From NCBI RefSeq assembly GCF_000816145.1, contig NZ_CP007141.1, forward strand, positions 1,860,001-1,924,000: 64,000 nt of DNA, written 5' to 3'. The notes under the pieces were generated by a model, which saw only the letters and a list, made by a program, of their open reading frames with translations, made no database searches and had not been told where the DNA came from. Source of the DNA: Pseudothermotoga hypogea DSM 11164 = NBRC 106472. GTDB lineage: Bacteria; Thermotogota; Thermotogae; Thermotogales; DSM-5069. This document shows, piece after piece, positions 24,517-33,562 of the stretch (positions within the stretch are counted from its first letter, which is position 1; each line of letters opens with the position of its first letter). The translations under genes were made by a program, and so were the position numbers.

Positions 24517-25589
24517 AGCTGAGAATGGCTCTGGTAGGTTGTGGTAGAATTTCTTCCAAACATGTCGAGGCGATCGAGAAAAATTCTCGTATGCTCGAGC
24601 CAGTGGCGGTGTGTGACATTATCGAAGAGAGGGCACAAAAGACTGCGGACGTCATCGAAAAGAAGCTTGGCAGGCGGCCAGAGGTTTTTACCTCGTACGT
24701 CGATGTTTTGCGTCGGACTGACGTAGACTTCGTCTCCATAGCCACACCGAGCGGTCTTCATTATGAGATGACGATGCAAGCACTGGAGTTCGGCAAACAT
24801 GTCTTGGTCGAAAAACCTCTCGCGCTCGATACAAGGCATTTGAAGGAGATCGTCGAAACCTCGAAGCGCAAAAAGTTGAAAGTTGGAGTGTGCCACCAGA
24901 ACAGGTTCAACCCCCCGATTCAAGAGCTTCGTAAGAAGATAGAAGACGGCTCTTTTGGAAGGTTGTTCCATGGCACCGTTTCGGTGCGCTGGAACAGGAA
25001 CGAGAGCTACTACAAGCAGGACGCTTGGCGTGGAACGTGGGAACACGACGGTGGTGTGCTCATGAACCAGTCGATCCACGGAATAGATCTGTTGCAGTGG
25101 ATGCTCGGTGAAAAACCGAAACGCGTACTGGGATTGATCAAGAATATGAATCATCCTTACATTCCGGTGGAGGATCTTGGGATCGGGATAGTGGAATTCG
25201 AATCGGGTTGCGTTGGTATCATAGAGACAACTTCGAACGTTTTCGACAGAAACCTGGAAGAGGTGCTCACGATTTTCGGTGAGAGGGGAACGGTAAAAGT
25301 CGGAGGGCTTGCCGTGAACAAGATTTTGGTGTGGCGTTTTCCAAATGAAGAAGCTCATCCTTTTATGAACTTGCCAGATCCAGAAACTGTGTACGGGCAC
25401 GGTCACGTTCCACTTTACGAAGATTTTTGTCGTGCAATTTTGGAAGACAGAAAACCGTACATAGATGCACAATCGGCCTCAAAAGCAGTCGAGATCGTTC
25501 TGGCAATATACAGATCCTCTCTGGAGAAGAAGTGGGTGGAGTTTCCGTTCGAGTTCTCGACCCTGGACATGAAGGAGTGGAAGAGTTGA
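24513..25589 (+). CDS. Gfo/Idh/MocA-family oxidoreductase, WbpB/WlbA-like sugar-nucleotide dehydrogenase
   Basis: This NAD-dependent dehydrogenase of 358 residues has a Rossmann start ALVGCGRISSKHVEAI, the family lysine in HVLVEKPLALD near residue 100 and the C-terminal substrate region DGGVLMNQSIHGIDLLQWMLG with its histidine. The match to ESYYKQDAWRGTW and the adjacent epimerase suggest a UDP-N-acetyl-glucuronate 3-dehydrogenase (WbpB/WlbA), part of diamino-uronic acid synthesis. No aminotransferase or acetyltransferase gene is nearby, so the assignment is tentative. The GTG start overlaps the epimerase stop codon. Confidence 0.85.
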   Translation: MKLRMALVGCGRISSKHVEAIEKNSRMLEPVAVCDIIEERAQKTADVIEKKLGRRPEVFTSYVDVLRRTDVDFVSIATPSGLHYEMTMQALEFGKHVLVEKPLALDTRHLKEIVETSKRKKLKVGVCHQNRFNPPIQELRKKIEDGSFGRLFHGTVSVRWNRNESYYKQDAWRGTWEHDGGVLMNQSIHGIDLLQWMLGEKPKRVLGLIKNMNHPYIPVEDLGIGIVEFESGCVGIIETTSNVFDRNLEEVLTIFGERGTVKVGGLAVNKILVWRFPNEEAHPFMNLPDPETVYGHGHVPLYEDFCRAILEDRKPYIDAQSASKAVEIVLAIYRSSLEKKWVEFPFEFSTLDMKEWKS

Positions 25590-27187
25590 AAAAAACGCTC
25601 CTTCTAATTGTTCCAGCGACGTTGCTCACTTACTTTTTGAGGCCCTTCAGTTTAACGACTCTGGACCTCGCTTTTCTTCTGTACAGCATCGCTGTCTTCA
25701 GCATAAGGAGATCTGACAGGACCGCTTCACTCGGCTTGTTCGTTGCTTTGCCACACGCCTTGTTTGGATCTGAAAGTTTGGTTCCCCTGATCGTTGCACT
25801 CGGTGCATCGATGCGAATGGATAAAACCGCCTTCAGAAAGAGGTTGAGCGAGTTTCTCAAATATTACTGCGTTTACGCGTTGACTGTCGTGTTCTTCGTT
25901 CGGGCAACGGATCCCGTGTGGAAATCGCTTTTGTTAAGCTTTCTTCCTTTCTCACTGATGTTCTCGATTCAATTCAACAAGTGCAAGTGGTTCTTCGTGG
26001 AAGACGCAGTCTTTGTCTCGTGTTTGGCATGCCTCCACATCATCGGTCAATATGCACAAAGTTGGTGGATCTTGATCGCCTTCGCACTGAACTTCGTCGT
26101 CTACAGGTGGTTGCTCCACTACAAGATGAAGACTAAAGAACTCTCAAACTTCGAATCCAATTACAGAGATTTCAGGAAGAAACTCGCAAAACTGGTGGAA
26201 ATGGTAGACAGCACATCACAGAGTTCTTCCATCTATGAGAGTTTGAACAAGCTCGCCGAAGCGATCAGCGACTTGACGGGTTTCAAGCACGTGCTGATCA
26301 ACGTTTTGAACAGGGACCTTGGCGTGATCCAGCGCGTGGCGTATCATGGTATGAGCGAGGAGGAGTTCACAAGACTGAGACAGAATCCTCCACCGATCGA
26401 ATACGTGCTACGGTTCACCCAAGAACGTTTCAGAATAAGCAACTCGTTTTTTATACCCGAAGGTGCGATCGAATTGCCCGCAGAATACGTCGCGATTCTG
26501 TTGAATGGACCAATGGAGGACGAGCCCGAGGCGTGGCGACCGAACGATATGCTGATCGTTCCCATACGCAGCCCGATGAACGAAATGGTGGGTTACATCT
26601 CGGTGGATGCGCCACAGAGCGGGAAAAGACCCAGGCTGGAAGACATACAGATCATCGAGTTAGTGGCCGATCAAGTGTATAAGCTTTTGGAACGATCACA
26701 GCTGTACCACGATATCGTCACGAGAGTTTCTTACGATCCGCACACGCTCTTGTTGACACACTCAGCCTTTCTTGGTGTGCTGGAAGCTGAAATTGAAAGG
26801 GGGAATCGCTTCGCGGTCGTGATACTCGACGTGGACGATCTCTCAAGCATAAACGCGCGTTTCGGGCACGAAGCTGGCGATCAACTGCTGGAAAAGATCT
26901 CCGACATCCTTCGCAACAGAACGAGAAAGACCGACGTTGCGGCGAGGTTTGGGGGAGAAGAGTTCGCGTTGCTCTTGAGGAACGTCACCAAGTCCAAGGC
27001 CATAGAGATCACCGACAGGTTGCTCGAGGAAGTGCGCAGGATCGAGTTCAACGTGAGAGTATCTTTGAGCGCCGGTATCGCAATGTTCCCCGAGCACGGG
27101 CGAACCACGCAAGAACTCATCAAGATTGCGACTCAGGCGCTCCAAATTGCCAAGATGTCGGGGAAAGACAGGCTCATGATCCTTTAG
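25586..27187 (+). CDS. Membrane diguanylate cyclase with GAF and GGDEF domains
   Basis: This 533-residue protein should make the second messenger c-di-GMP from two GTP. The first ~190 residues hold several membrane helices. A short coiled linker follows (KTKELSNFESNYRDFRKKL), then a GAF-like sensor (~230-385). The C-terminal GGDEF domain has an intact ARFGGEEFALLL active site near residue 455 and an inhibitory RxxD site (RKTD) five residues before it. The TTG start lies nine bases after AAGGAG and overlaps the upstream stop; longer frames start inside the dehydrogenase gene. It ends one base before a convergent gene. Confidence 0.9.
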   Translation: MKKTLLLIVPATLLTYFLRPFSLTTLDLAFLLYSIAVFSIRRSDRTASLGLFVALPHALFGSESLVPLIVALGASMRMDKTAFRKRLSEFLKYYCVYALTVVFFVRATDPVWKSLLLSFLPFSLMFSIQFNKCKWFFVEDAVFVSCLACLHIIGQYAQSWWILIAFALNFVVYRWLLHYKMKTKELSNFESNYRDFRKKLAKLVEMVDSTSQSSSIYESLNKLAEAISDLTGFKHVLINVLNRDLGVIQRVAYHGMSEEEFTRLRQNPPPIEYVLRFTQERFRISNSFFIPEGAIELPAEYVAILLNGPMEDEPEAWRPNDMLIVPIRSPMNEMVGYISVDAPQSGKRPRLEDIQIIELVADQVYKLLERSQLYHDIVTRVSYDPHTLLLTHSAFLGVLEAEIERGNRFAVVILDVDDLSSINARFGHEAGDQLLEKISDILRNRTRKTDVAARFGGEEFALLLRNVTKSKAIEITDRLLEEVRRIEFNVRVSLSAGIAMFPEHGRTTQELIKIATQALQIAKMSGKDRLMIL

Positions 27188-27188
27188 A

Positions 27189-29693
27189 TCACGACAGATA
27201 GGCCACAGGTTGTACCTTCAAGAAATCCACCAGCTGTCTGTCGCTCGTCAGAAGTACCACTTGGCGCCTTTGGGAAAGCTCCTGCAAGAGCTCAGCGACG
27301 GTCCTCAGACGCTCCTCGTCGAACCTTATCATGAAGTTGTCAACGATTAGAGGGAGCGGTTCGGAGAGTTCGAGGACATCGTGTAGGGCGAGCTTGTAAC
27401 AAAGAACCATCTGATCGAGCGTGGCCCTGCTCAGTACACTTTCTGTTCTTTGCAGATCGGTGCCCACCGCGATCTTCACGGAAAGATCTCTGTCCACGAT
27501 GACATTGTTGGCCAGTTTTGAAAACCTCCTGAAAGTACCCACAAAGAGGTTCGCGAAACTCTTCACGTAGGAACCTGTGAGGTTCTCAAGCTCAGAGCTC
27601 AAAAACTGTGAGAAAGAAGGCAATCTTTCCAGCTTCATGTTCAGCGTGGAGATTAGAAGCTCAATTAAGGATCGTTCCCTCAACAGTTCCACCGTTCTTT
27701 GAAGTATCGACTCGTCGTCAATGTGTTTTTCCAGTTCGGCGAGTTGGGATTGCAGATCAAAAAGGTCTCCATCAACTTTCTTCAGAAGGCTTTCGAGTTT
27801 GGTTTTCTCGCCCAACAAGTTCGACAAGGCTGCGTATTGCTTCGACAGACACTCCAAGTCAAGCTTCTCCAAACAGTTCTTCACACGTTCGAGCTTCTCC
27901 TTCTCAGCCGTCAAATTTTCGACACGATGGTACCGCTCATGTGCCTCCTGCGCTTCGTCGTAACTCTCCAAGCCAAAACTGTGCAGCAGCCGCTCGAATT
28001 CGATCTCCCTCAGTTGTCTTTCCCGATCCAGAGCGTTCAATTCGCTCCTAAGATGCTCGATCGTTTCTCTCAGCTGTGCGATCTTGAGGGTTTTTTCGTC
28101 GAAGAGCGAAACCTTTTCTTCGAGTCGCAGTATCACGGTGGGAACGTCGGAAAACTCGTGCGCCCCGTGCTGTCTGAGTTCTCTCAGTAGATCTTCAACC
28201 TCTCTTTGCAGTTCTGACTTCATGCGCTCGAATCTTTCTTTCTCTTTCGACCAATCTCTGTATTCTTCGTAGATCTGCCTCAACTGTGTGGCATCCTTTA
28301 CCCCAAACGATTCAAGAAACTTTTGCACGGTCGTCGCCCTTTTCTTCTCAATCATTCGCAACTCCAACTGGCATTTCAACATCTCTTCTTCGAAGTGGGA
28401 CACACGCTTGTCCAAACTTCGAGCGCTCAACATAGAGATGAGCGCACCGAGACCGAGCACTGCCGAAAAGGCAAACCACCAGCGAGCTATGCTGAAACCA
28501 AGGACCACCGAGACCGCGGCCACCAAGAGCAGGATTATCGCTGTCAAACGCAACTTTCCAATCTTTCTTTTGTCTTTCGACACGTTTTCTTCCAAGACCT
28601 TCAACTTGCTCCTCAGCTGTGCCTCTTCTTGATCTTGAACGCGCATCTTCTCGTTTGTCAGTTCATCCAAGAAGTTTTCGCCGAACTTTTCAAAGTATTT
28701 CCAGCTCTCTCGATAACTCGATTCGAACTCACGAATCTGCTGAAACTTGGCCTCCAAAAGCTTGTAAGTGAGGCGAAGGTTCTTCAGCTTGAGCTTGAAC
28801 GTTTCTATGTCCCTGTGTCCCAAAGAGTTCAACAATTCCTCACGTTCCTTGATGGTCTCTTGGAGCAATTTCGACACTTCTTCCAGCTTCATTGAACGTT
28901 CCTCAAAGAGCATAATCGCTTCGTCCAGTTGTTCCTTCGCGTGGCAAATACGTTCACGCTGCGGTTCATCGATGATCGTATATTTTTTCTCCTGTTCTAA
29001 GCGATCCTCGAGTTCTTTCAACTCTCGCTCCAGCTCACGTCCCAACTGCTTCAAAGATTCCTCTATCTTCTGGTTCAATCGTTCAATTTGAGCCTTAAGC
29101 TTGGCTTGCTCTCCACGCAACGTCGAAATCTTTTGCGCCAACTTCGAAGCTTCTGCAGACCTCACGAAGCTTTCCTGTCTCGCTCTCTGAAATTCCTGAA
29201 GTTCGTTCTCTATCTGCTTCAGTTTGAGCTCCAGCTGTCTCTTCTCCGACAGGAGCTTTTCACCGTAGCTCGCAGCCTTGGCCAAGGCGAGTCTCAAAAG
29301 TTGTGCCTCTTCGACGCGTTGGAGGTTGTTCCTCATCCTCGCAACGAGGGAATCCTCGGCCTTCCTTAGTTCCACGTCCTCCTCATCGCTCAAGAACATC
29401 AAACTGTCGGCGAAGCTTCTCTCGAAGGGTTTTTCTGCGGAAAAGCTCGAAAGCACGACCTCTTCTTTATCCCTGTAGATGGAGATCTCACCGCCAAACT
29501 CTTCACCGTCCCATGGTTCATACTTTTTCAGTTCCGATTCGTCCAGGTTGCAGAGGCACGAGCGAACGAAGTTGTACAGCGTCGTTTTCCCAGACTCGTT
29601 GGGACCGTAAATGACGTTCAAACCCTCATTGAATGAAATTTCAAGACGCTTGAGTTTACCAAAGCCTTCGATTTTCAGTTTTCGTATCTGCAC
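27189..29693 (-). CDS. SMC/SbcC-like ATPase (YhaN-type AAA domain with long coiled coils)
   Basis: This ATPase of 834 residues has its ATP site split between the two ends. Walker A is GPNESGKTTLYNF near residues 30-42. A C-terminal signature and Walker B region is spread over LSRATLDQMVLCYKLAL and PLPLIVDNFMIRFDEE. Between them lie ~550 residues of coiled coil, interrupted by two hydrophobic segments near residues 380-425 that may be membrane helices. This plan fits YhaN, a RecF/SbcC relative usually paired with a nuclease. Here no nuclease is adjacent; the partner is an unknown 207-residue protein nine bases upstream. A DNA-repair or membrane role is possible. Confidence 0.83.
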   Translation of the reverse strand: MQIRKLKIEGFGKLKRLEISFNEGLNVIYGPNESGKTTLYNFVRSCLCNLDESELKKYEPWDGEEFGGEISIYRDKEEVVLSSFSAEKPFERSFADSLMFLSDEEDVELRKAEDSLVARMRNNLQRVEEAQLLRLALAKAASYGEKLLSEKRQLELKLKQIENELQEFQRARQESFVRSAEASKLAQKISTLRGEQAKLKAQIERLNQKIEESLKQLGRELERELKELEDRLEQEKKYTIIDEPQRERICHAKEQLDEAIMLFEERSMKLEEVSKLLQETIKEREELLNSLGHRDIETFKLKLKNLRLTYKLLEAKFQQIREFESSYRESWKYFEKFGENFLDELTNEKMRVQDQEEAQLRSKLKVLEENVSKDKRKIGKLRLTAIILLLVAAVSVVLGFSIARWWFAFSAVLGLGALISMLSARSLDKRVSHFEEEMLKCQLELRMIEKKRATTVQKFLESFGVKDATQLRQIYEEYRDWSKEKERFERMKSELQREVEDLLRELRQHGAHEFSDVPTVILRLEEKVSLFDEKTLKIAQLRETIEHLRSELNALDRERQLREIEFERLLHSFGLESYDEAQEAHERYHRVENLTAEKEKLERVKNCLEKLDLECLSKQYAALSNLLGEKTKLESLLKKVDGDLFDLQSQLAELEKHIDDESILQRTVELLRERSLIELLISTLNMKLERLPSFSQFLSSELENLTGSYVKSFANLFVGTFRRFSKLANNVIVDRDLSVKIAVGTDLQRTESVLSRATLDQMVLCYKLALHDVLELSEPLPLIVDNFMIRFDEERLRTVAELLQELSQRRQVVLLTSDRQLVDFLKVQPVAYLS

Positions 29694-29702
29694 CGCTTCA
29701 TC

Positions 29703-30326
29703 TCACCCCTGTAGGTCCAATATCTCCACGAACAAAGCTCTGAACTTTTCTGGAATCCTTCCCAAGAGCCTTCTCTCAAGATCGTTCTTGGGGACACGAT
29801 AGGAGTTCAAGACGTGGAAGTGTATCTTCGCAAATTCTTCGATCTTGTCCTCCGAAAGCGGTTCGATCGTGTATAAAACCTGCCCATCTTCAAATGTTGA
29901 GAAACTTTCCCTCAGGACAGGTTTACAACCTCTCACCGAGCTCTCAATGAAAACACTCAGCTCGTCCTCCTTCACGCAGAAAAGAGGTTTCTCCACTTCC
30001 ACAGGATTTGAAGAGAACTTATCGAACTCAGAATCGTGTACTTCCAAGACGGATACGTTGGAAGGGAGTGTGAGATGCTCCAGCGAGACGTTCTCTTCTC
30101 TCAATCGGAGCGTCTTGTCGGCTGGAACGAGCGATAGGATCTGCTCGATCTGCTGTGGCATCGCAAGGTCACCGAAGAGATTCCAAGCGAGAAGTTCTCG
30201 TGCATCCAGACTCAGAAACTCCACGAATATCGCTTTCTTTTTCCCCAACACCTGATGAAAATCGAGCGGGAAACGAGCATCGGGAGAATCGTAGAGCTTC
30301 AGATTCGAAAGATACGCCTTCTTCAA
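29703..30326 (-). CDS. Unknown protein upstream of the YhaN-like ATPase
   Basis: I do not recognise this 207-residue protein. It is soluble, acidic and rich in leucine, without cysteine clusters, membrane helices or a clear nucleotide site. It begins MKKAYLSNLKLYDSPDARF and ends in a helical region RVPKNDLERRLLGRIPEKF. The start is taken as the TTG that overlaps the maltosyltransferase stop codon, with GTGAGG six bases before it. A longer frame exists inside the upstream gene but has no ribosome site. Its place directly before the coiled-coil ATPase suggests that the two act together. Confidence 0.6.
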   Translation of the reverse strand: MKKAYLSNLKLYDSPDARFPLDFHQVLGKKKAIFVEFLSLDARELLAWNLFGDLAMPQQIEQILSLVPADKTLRLREENVSLEHLTLPSNVSVLEVHDSEFDKFSSNPVEVEKPLFCVKEDELSVFIESSVRGCKPVLRESFSTFEDGQVLYTIEPLSEDKIEEFAKIHFHVLNSYRVPKNDLERRLLGRIPEKFRALFVEILDLQG

Positions 30327-32332
30327 CGATTCCTCACCCACCTGAACTTGAGAGCGTAGAGTTTGAAACCGAGTGGCGAAAGGGTGCAATCGATGACGTT
30401 CGAAACCTTTTCTACCCTCCAACCAGATTCGTCCCAGCTTTGCAGTTCCATCACCTCGATGGCATCGTTCACGGTTCGATCCAGAAGAACGCTCACGGTA
30501 CACTCACTCATTTTCAGATTTGCGAGTGCGATGACGGCCGTGTCCGACGTCCAATAGGAAGCGTTGCATATCGTACCATCCTGCCAGCTCAGATAGACCG
30601 GCCTGTATTCTCCCTTCAGCAACACATTCAAAAACTGGTTTCTCACAGCCGTGAGCTTCGCAAGGAAGTCGATGAGCTCCGTCCTTCTCCAGTGGAGAAC
30701 GTAATGGTCGAAGAAGGCGAGCTTACCCTGAAACTCATCGTCGCAAGTCAGGGTGAACCTACCACACGCATCGCTGTCGAGACCGAGGTTCATCGGCTGT
30801 GTTTCCTCTATCTCTTGGCCACAGTTCAGCGTGAGAACGCCGTTCTTCGCAAAGGCGCACAGGAACGGAAGAAGTTTTTTGAGTCTTTGGCCTTCGTTCC
30901 TCGCAATCGTTCTGGGTGTATCGGGAGTCTCTGAGGCCGCCAAGAATGGAAGCTGCATGTTGCATGAGAGGTTCTGAAAGAATTCGTAGGTCTTTTCGGG
31001 AAATCTTGGAAGCATCCACCAGCTGTTTCCAACGACGACGTCGTACCCAGCTCGTGCCGCCTCGATCACCCTGTGTGGTTCGAGCTCTTCTGCGATGAAC
31101 ACGAAAGCTGGATCGATCGATCTGGCATTGTTCATGATCATTCCCTGCAACTCGTTGGGAAGTGCGTGTCCCATATCCAACCTCACGCCGTCTATGCCAT
31201 ACTTTCGTTGGAATTCTGGCAACACGGACGCGATGTATTCCCAGAGCTGAGAATTCTTTTTTTCACCGGGAAAACGACTCGCCTTGATCACGTCGAACAA
31301 CACGTAAGGTGGCTGATCTTCCCCCACTTTTCCCTTAGCTGTGATCGGATGGTCTAGATACAATCTCAAAAACGTCACATCGTCCCAGGTTGGTTGTGGA
31401 TCGTTGAGCCAGTCAGAAAAACCCGGTGCGGTGATGATCCCAAAGGTCTTCGCGATCTCGTACATGAAGTTCTCTTCATCGCAGTTTTTCACGAAATTGT
31501 CCCACTTTTCTGGATCGAGCCTGGAAGGATCTGGCGAGAACTTCTTCAAATGTTCACGAACAGCCGTTAGATCGTACAACTCACACATCTGCTCGAAACT
31601 CGGTTGACAGAACCCCAAATGTTCAACCCTCGGTGGTGCATAGCCTGAAAGCTTTTCGAGTTTCACCCAGTAGAACCAGTCTGGGTGCTTCAGTATGAGA
31701 TTACAGTCCCGTGCTGCGGTGCGTGGAATGAAATCGAGCACCACTCTGATTTCCAACATGTGGCACGCTTGAACGAACGCGGCGAACTCGTCCGCAACGT
31801 TCCAGCCATCGAGCAGTGGATCGTGGTAGCTTTCATCTATCTTCAAAAAATCCTTCACCGCGTACGGTGAACCGATCTCTCCTTTTTTGAACATGTTGCT
31901 CGATTGGGTGATCGGCAGCAAGTAAAGCACGTTGACTCCGAGCTTCTTAAAGTGTGGAAGCAAAAGAGTCATCTTCAAGAACGTGCCACCCTCGCGATAA
32001 CCCAGCACATCGTCCTGCTCGAATCTACCAAAACCCTTGTGGTTGTAGGCACTGTTGGTGCGCACCAAGCTGCTGTAAAGCACAGCCTTCTTGATCCAAC
32101 TTCTGTCTGGCTCACCCTTCTGAAGGGCCAGAGACGCTCCGACCTTCGCATCGAAGTTTCTGTTGCACTGCAACCATTCTCGAAGCTTTGAATAGACGAT
32201 GGCAGGATCAACGAAGATCCTCTCACCATCTTCTTTCGAAGGTCCATCGTACCAACCTTCAAGCCAGACTCGAGGCAAGCAATAATCCATTCTTCCTCGC
32301 GAGCGAACACTGTTGAGCATTTCGAATATCAC
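30323..32332 (-). CDS. mmtA: Maltosyltransferase, GH13 family
   Basis: This cytoplasmic GH13 enzyme of 669 residues closely follows the Thermotoga maltosyltransferase, which moves maltosyl units between malto-oligosaccharides. Shared landmarks include SAYNHKGFGRF, DFIPRTAARD, and GIDGVRLDMGHALP with nucleophile D386. The acid/base E415 lies in FIAEELE, and the transition-state Asp is in SETPDTPR (D471). There is no signal peptide, and the length is close to the known ~640 residues. The GTG start follows GAGGTGAGA. The gene lies between ahcY and the ATPase pair, away from other starch genes; the pullulanase is 18 kb downstream. Confidence 0.92.
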   Translation of the reverse strand: MIFEMLNSVRSRGRMDYCLPRVWLEGWYDGPSKEDGERIFVDPAIVYSKLREWLQCNRNFDAKVGASLALQKGEPDRSWIKKAVLYSSLVRTNSAYNHKGFGRFEQDDVLGYREGGTFLKMTLLLPHFKKLGVNVLYLLPITQSSNMFKKGEIGSPYAVKDFLKIDESYHDPLLDGWNVADEFAAFVQACHMLEIRVVLDFIPRTAARDCNLILKHPDWFYWVKLEKLSGYAPPRVEHLGFCQPSFEQMCELYDLTAVREHLKKFSPDPSRLDPEKWDNFVKNCDEENFMYEIAKTFGIITAPGFSDWLNDPQPTWDDVTFLRLYLDHPITAKGKVGEDQPPYVLFDVIKASRFPGEKKNSQLWEYIASVLPEFQRKYGIDGVRLDMGHALPNELQGMIMNNARSIDPAFVFIAEELEPHRVIEAARAGYDVVVGNSWWMLPRFPEKTYEFFQNLSCNMQLPFLAASETPDTPRTIARNEGQRLKKLLPFLCAFAKNGVLTLNCGQEIEETQPMNLGLDSDACGRFTLTCDDEFQGKLAFFDHYVLHWRRTELIDFLAKLTAVRNQFLNVLLKGEYRPVYLSWQDGTICNASYWTSDTAVIALANLKMSECTVSVLLDRTVNDAIEVMELQSWDESGWRVEKVSNVIDCTLSPLGFKLYALKFRWVRNR

Positions 32333-32341
32333 GTTCTCACC

Positions 32342-33547
32342 TCAGTAGTTTTCAAGATAGCTTCTCTGCTCTTCACTCAACTCATCTATCTCTATTTTCA
32401 TACTTGCGAGTTTCATTCGTGCTATCTTTTCGTCGATGTGGGAAGGCACAGGATACACACCAGGTTCGAGGTTGGTTTTTGCAAGGTGGATCAGAGACAG
32501 AGCTTGGACGGCGAAGGAAAGATCCATTATCTCCACGGGATGTCCATCTGCAGCCGCCAGATTCACCAATCTTCCCTGAGCCAATAAATACAGCACTTTG
32601 CCATTCGCAAGCCTGTACGCTGTCACGTTCGGTCTGGCTTCGTACTTCTCCACACAGATTCTTTCCAAGGCTCTCACGTCCACCTCGACATCGAAGTGTC
32701 CCGCGTTCGCCAGTATCGCCCCATCCTTCATTTCAAGGAATTCTTTCTCGCTTATCACTTTCGTGTTCCCCGTCGCTGTGATGAAGAAATCGCCCAATTT
32801 TGCAGCTTGCGAAATCTTCATAACCTCAAAACCATCCATGACCGCTTCCAGCGCCTTCACGGGATCGACCTCGGTGACGATGACTCTCGCACCGAGCCCC
32901 CTCGCACGCATCGCGATGCCCTTACCACACCAACCATAACCACACACCACGGCGATCTTACCCGCAACGTTCAGATTCGTGTTCCTCATGATGCTGTCCC
33001 ATGTCGATTGACCTGTGCCGTAACGATTGTCGAACAGATGTTTTGTGAAGGCATCGTTCACCGCGATCACCGGTACTTTGAGTAAACCTTTCTTGTGAAG
33101 CGCACGAAACCTTCTGAGCCCCGTCGTGGTCTCCTCGGTAACGCCTCTCAGATTCTTCAAAGCTTCTTGGTACTCTGTATGCGCGGTCACGGTCAGGTCT
33201 GCTCCGTCATCGAGGATCAAGTGAGGCTGAGTTGTCAAAACCTTTTTTATGTTGTCCATGTACACTCTTTCGTCTTCGGTGCGCTTCGCATAGACCGTTA
33301 AACCTCTTTCTCTCAACGCTTCTGCAACATCGTCTTGCGTACTCAAAGGATTGCTTCCAGTCACTATCACCTCTGCTCCAAGATCTCTCAGCAGCAGCGC
33401 GAGCCTCGCAGTCTTGGCTTCGAGATGGATCGACATGCCTATGCGAAGTTCCTTCAAAGGCTTCTGAGGACCGTACTCTTCTTCTATGGATTTGAGCAAC
33501 GGCATGAACCTGTAAACCCAATCGATTTTCACATGACCCGACTTCAA
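32342..33547 (-). CDS. ahcY: S-adenosylhomocysteinase (adenosylhomocysteine hydrolase)
   Basis: This NAD-dependent hydrolase splits S-adenosylhomocysteine into adenosine and homocysteine and so clears product inhibition of methyltransferases. The 401-residue length and sequence match the short Thermotoga-type enzyme. Visible parts are MSIHLEAKTARLALLLRDLGA, GSNPLSTQDDVAEAL, the NAD site GYGWCGKGIAMRARGLGA, LANAGHFDVEV and the C-terminal DGHPVEIMDLSF. The TTG start follows AAAGGAGTG. It lies in a minus-strand run between a DUF362 protein and maltosyltransferase. No SAM or SAH riboswitch was seen upstream. Confidence 0.95.
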   Translation of the reverse strand: MKSGHVKIDWVYRFMPLLKSIEEEYGPQKPLKELRIGMSIHLEAKTARLALLLRDLGAEVIVTGSNPLSTQDDVAEALRERGLTVYAKRTEDERVYMDNIKKVLTTQPHLILDDGADLTVTAHTEYQEALKNLRGVTEETTTGLRRFRALHKKGLLKVPVIAVNDAFTKHLFDNRYGTGQSTWDSIMRNTNLNVAGKIAVVCGYGWCGKGIAMRARGLGARVIVTEVDPVKALEAVMDGFEVMKISQAAKLGDFFITATGNTKVISEKEFLEMKDGAILANAGHFDVEVDVRALERICVEKYEARPNVTAYRLANGKVLYLLAQGRLVNLAAADGHPVEIMDLSFAVQALSLIHLAKTNLEPGVYPVPSHIDEKIARMKLASMKIEIDELSEEQRSYLENY

Positions 33548-33562
33548 AGATCTTCACTCCTT

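Noticed and set aside
24222-25472. A 416-residue open frame on the minus strand
   Set aside because: It lies opposite the epimerase and dehydrogenase genes and its translation shows no family features; both plus-strand genes have clear motifs.
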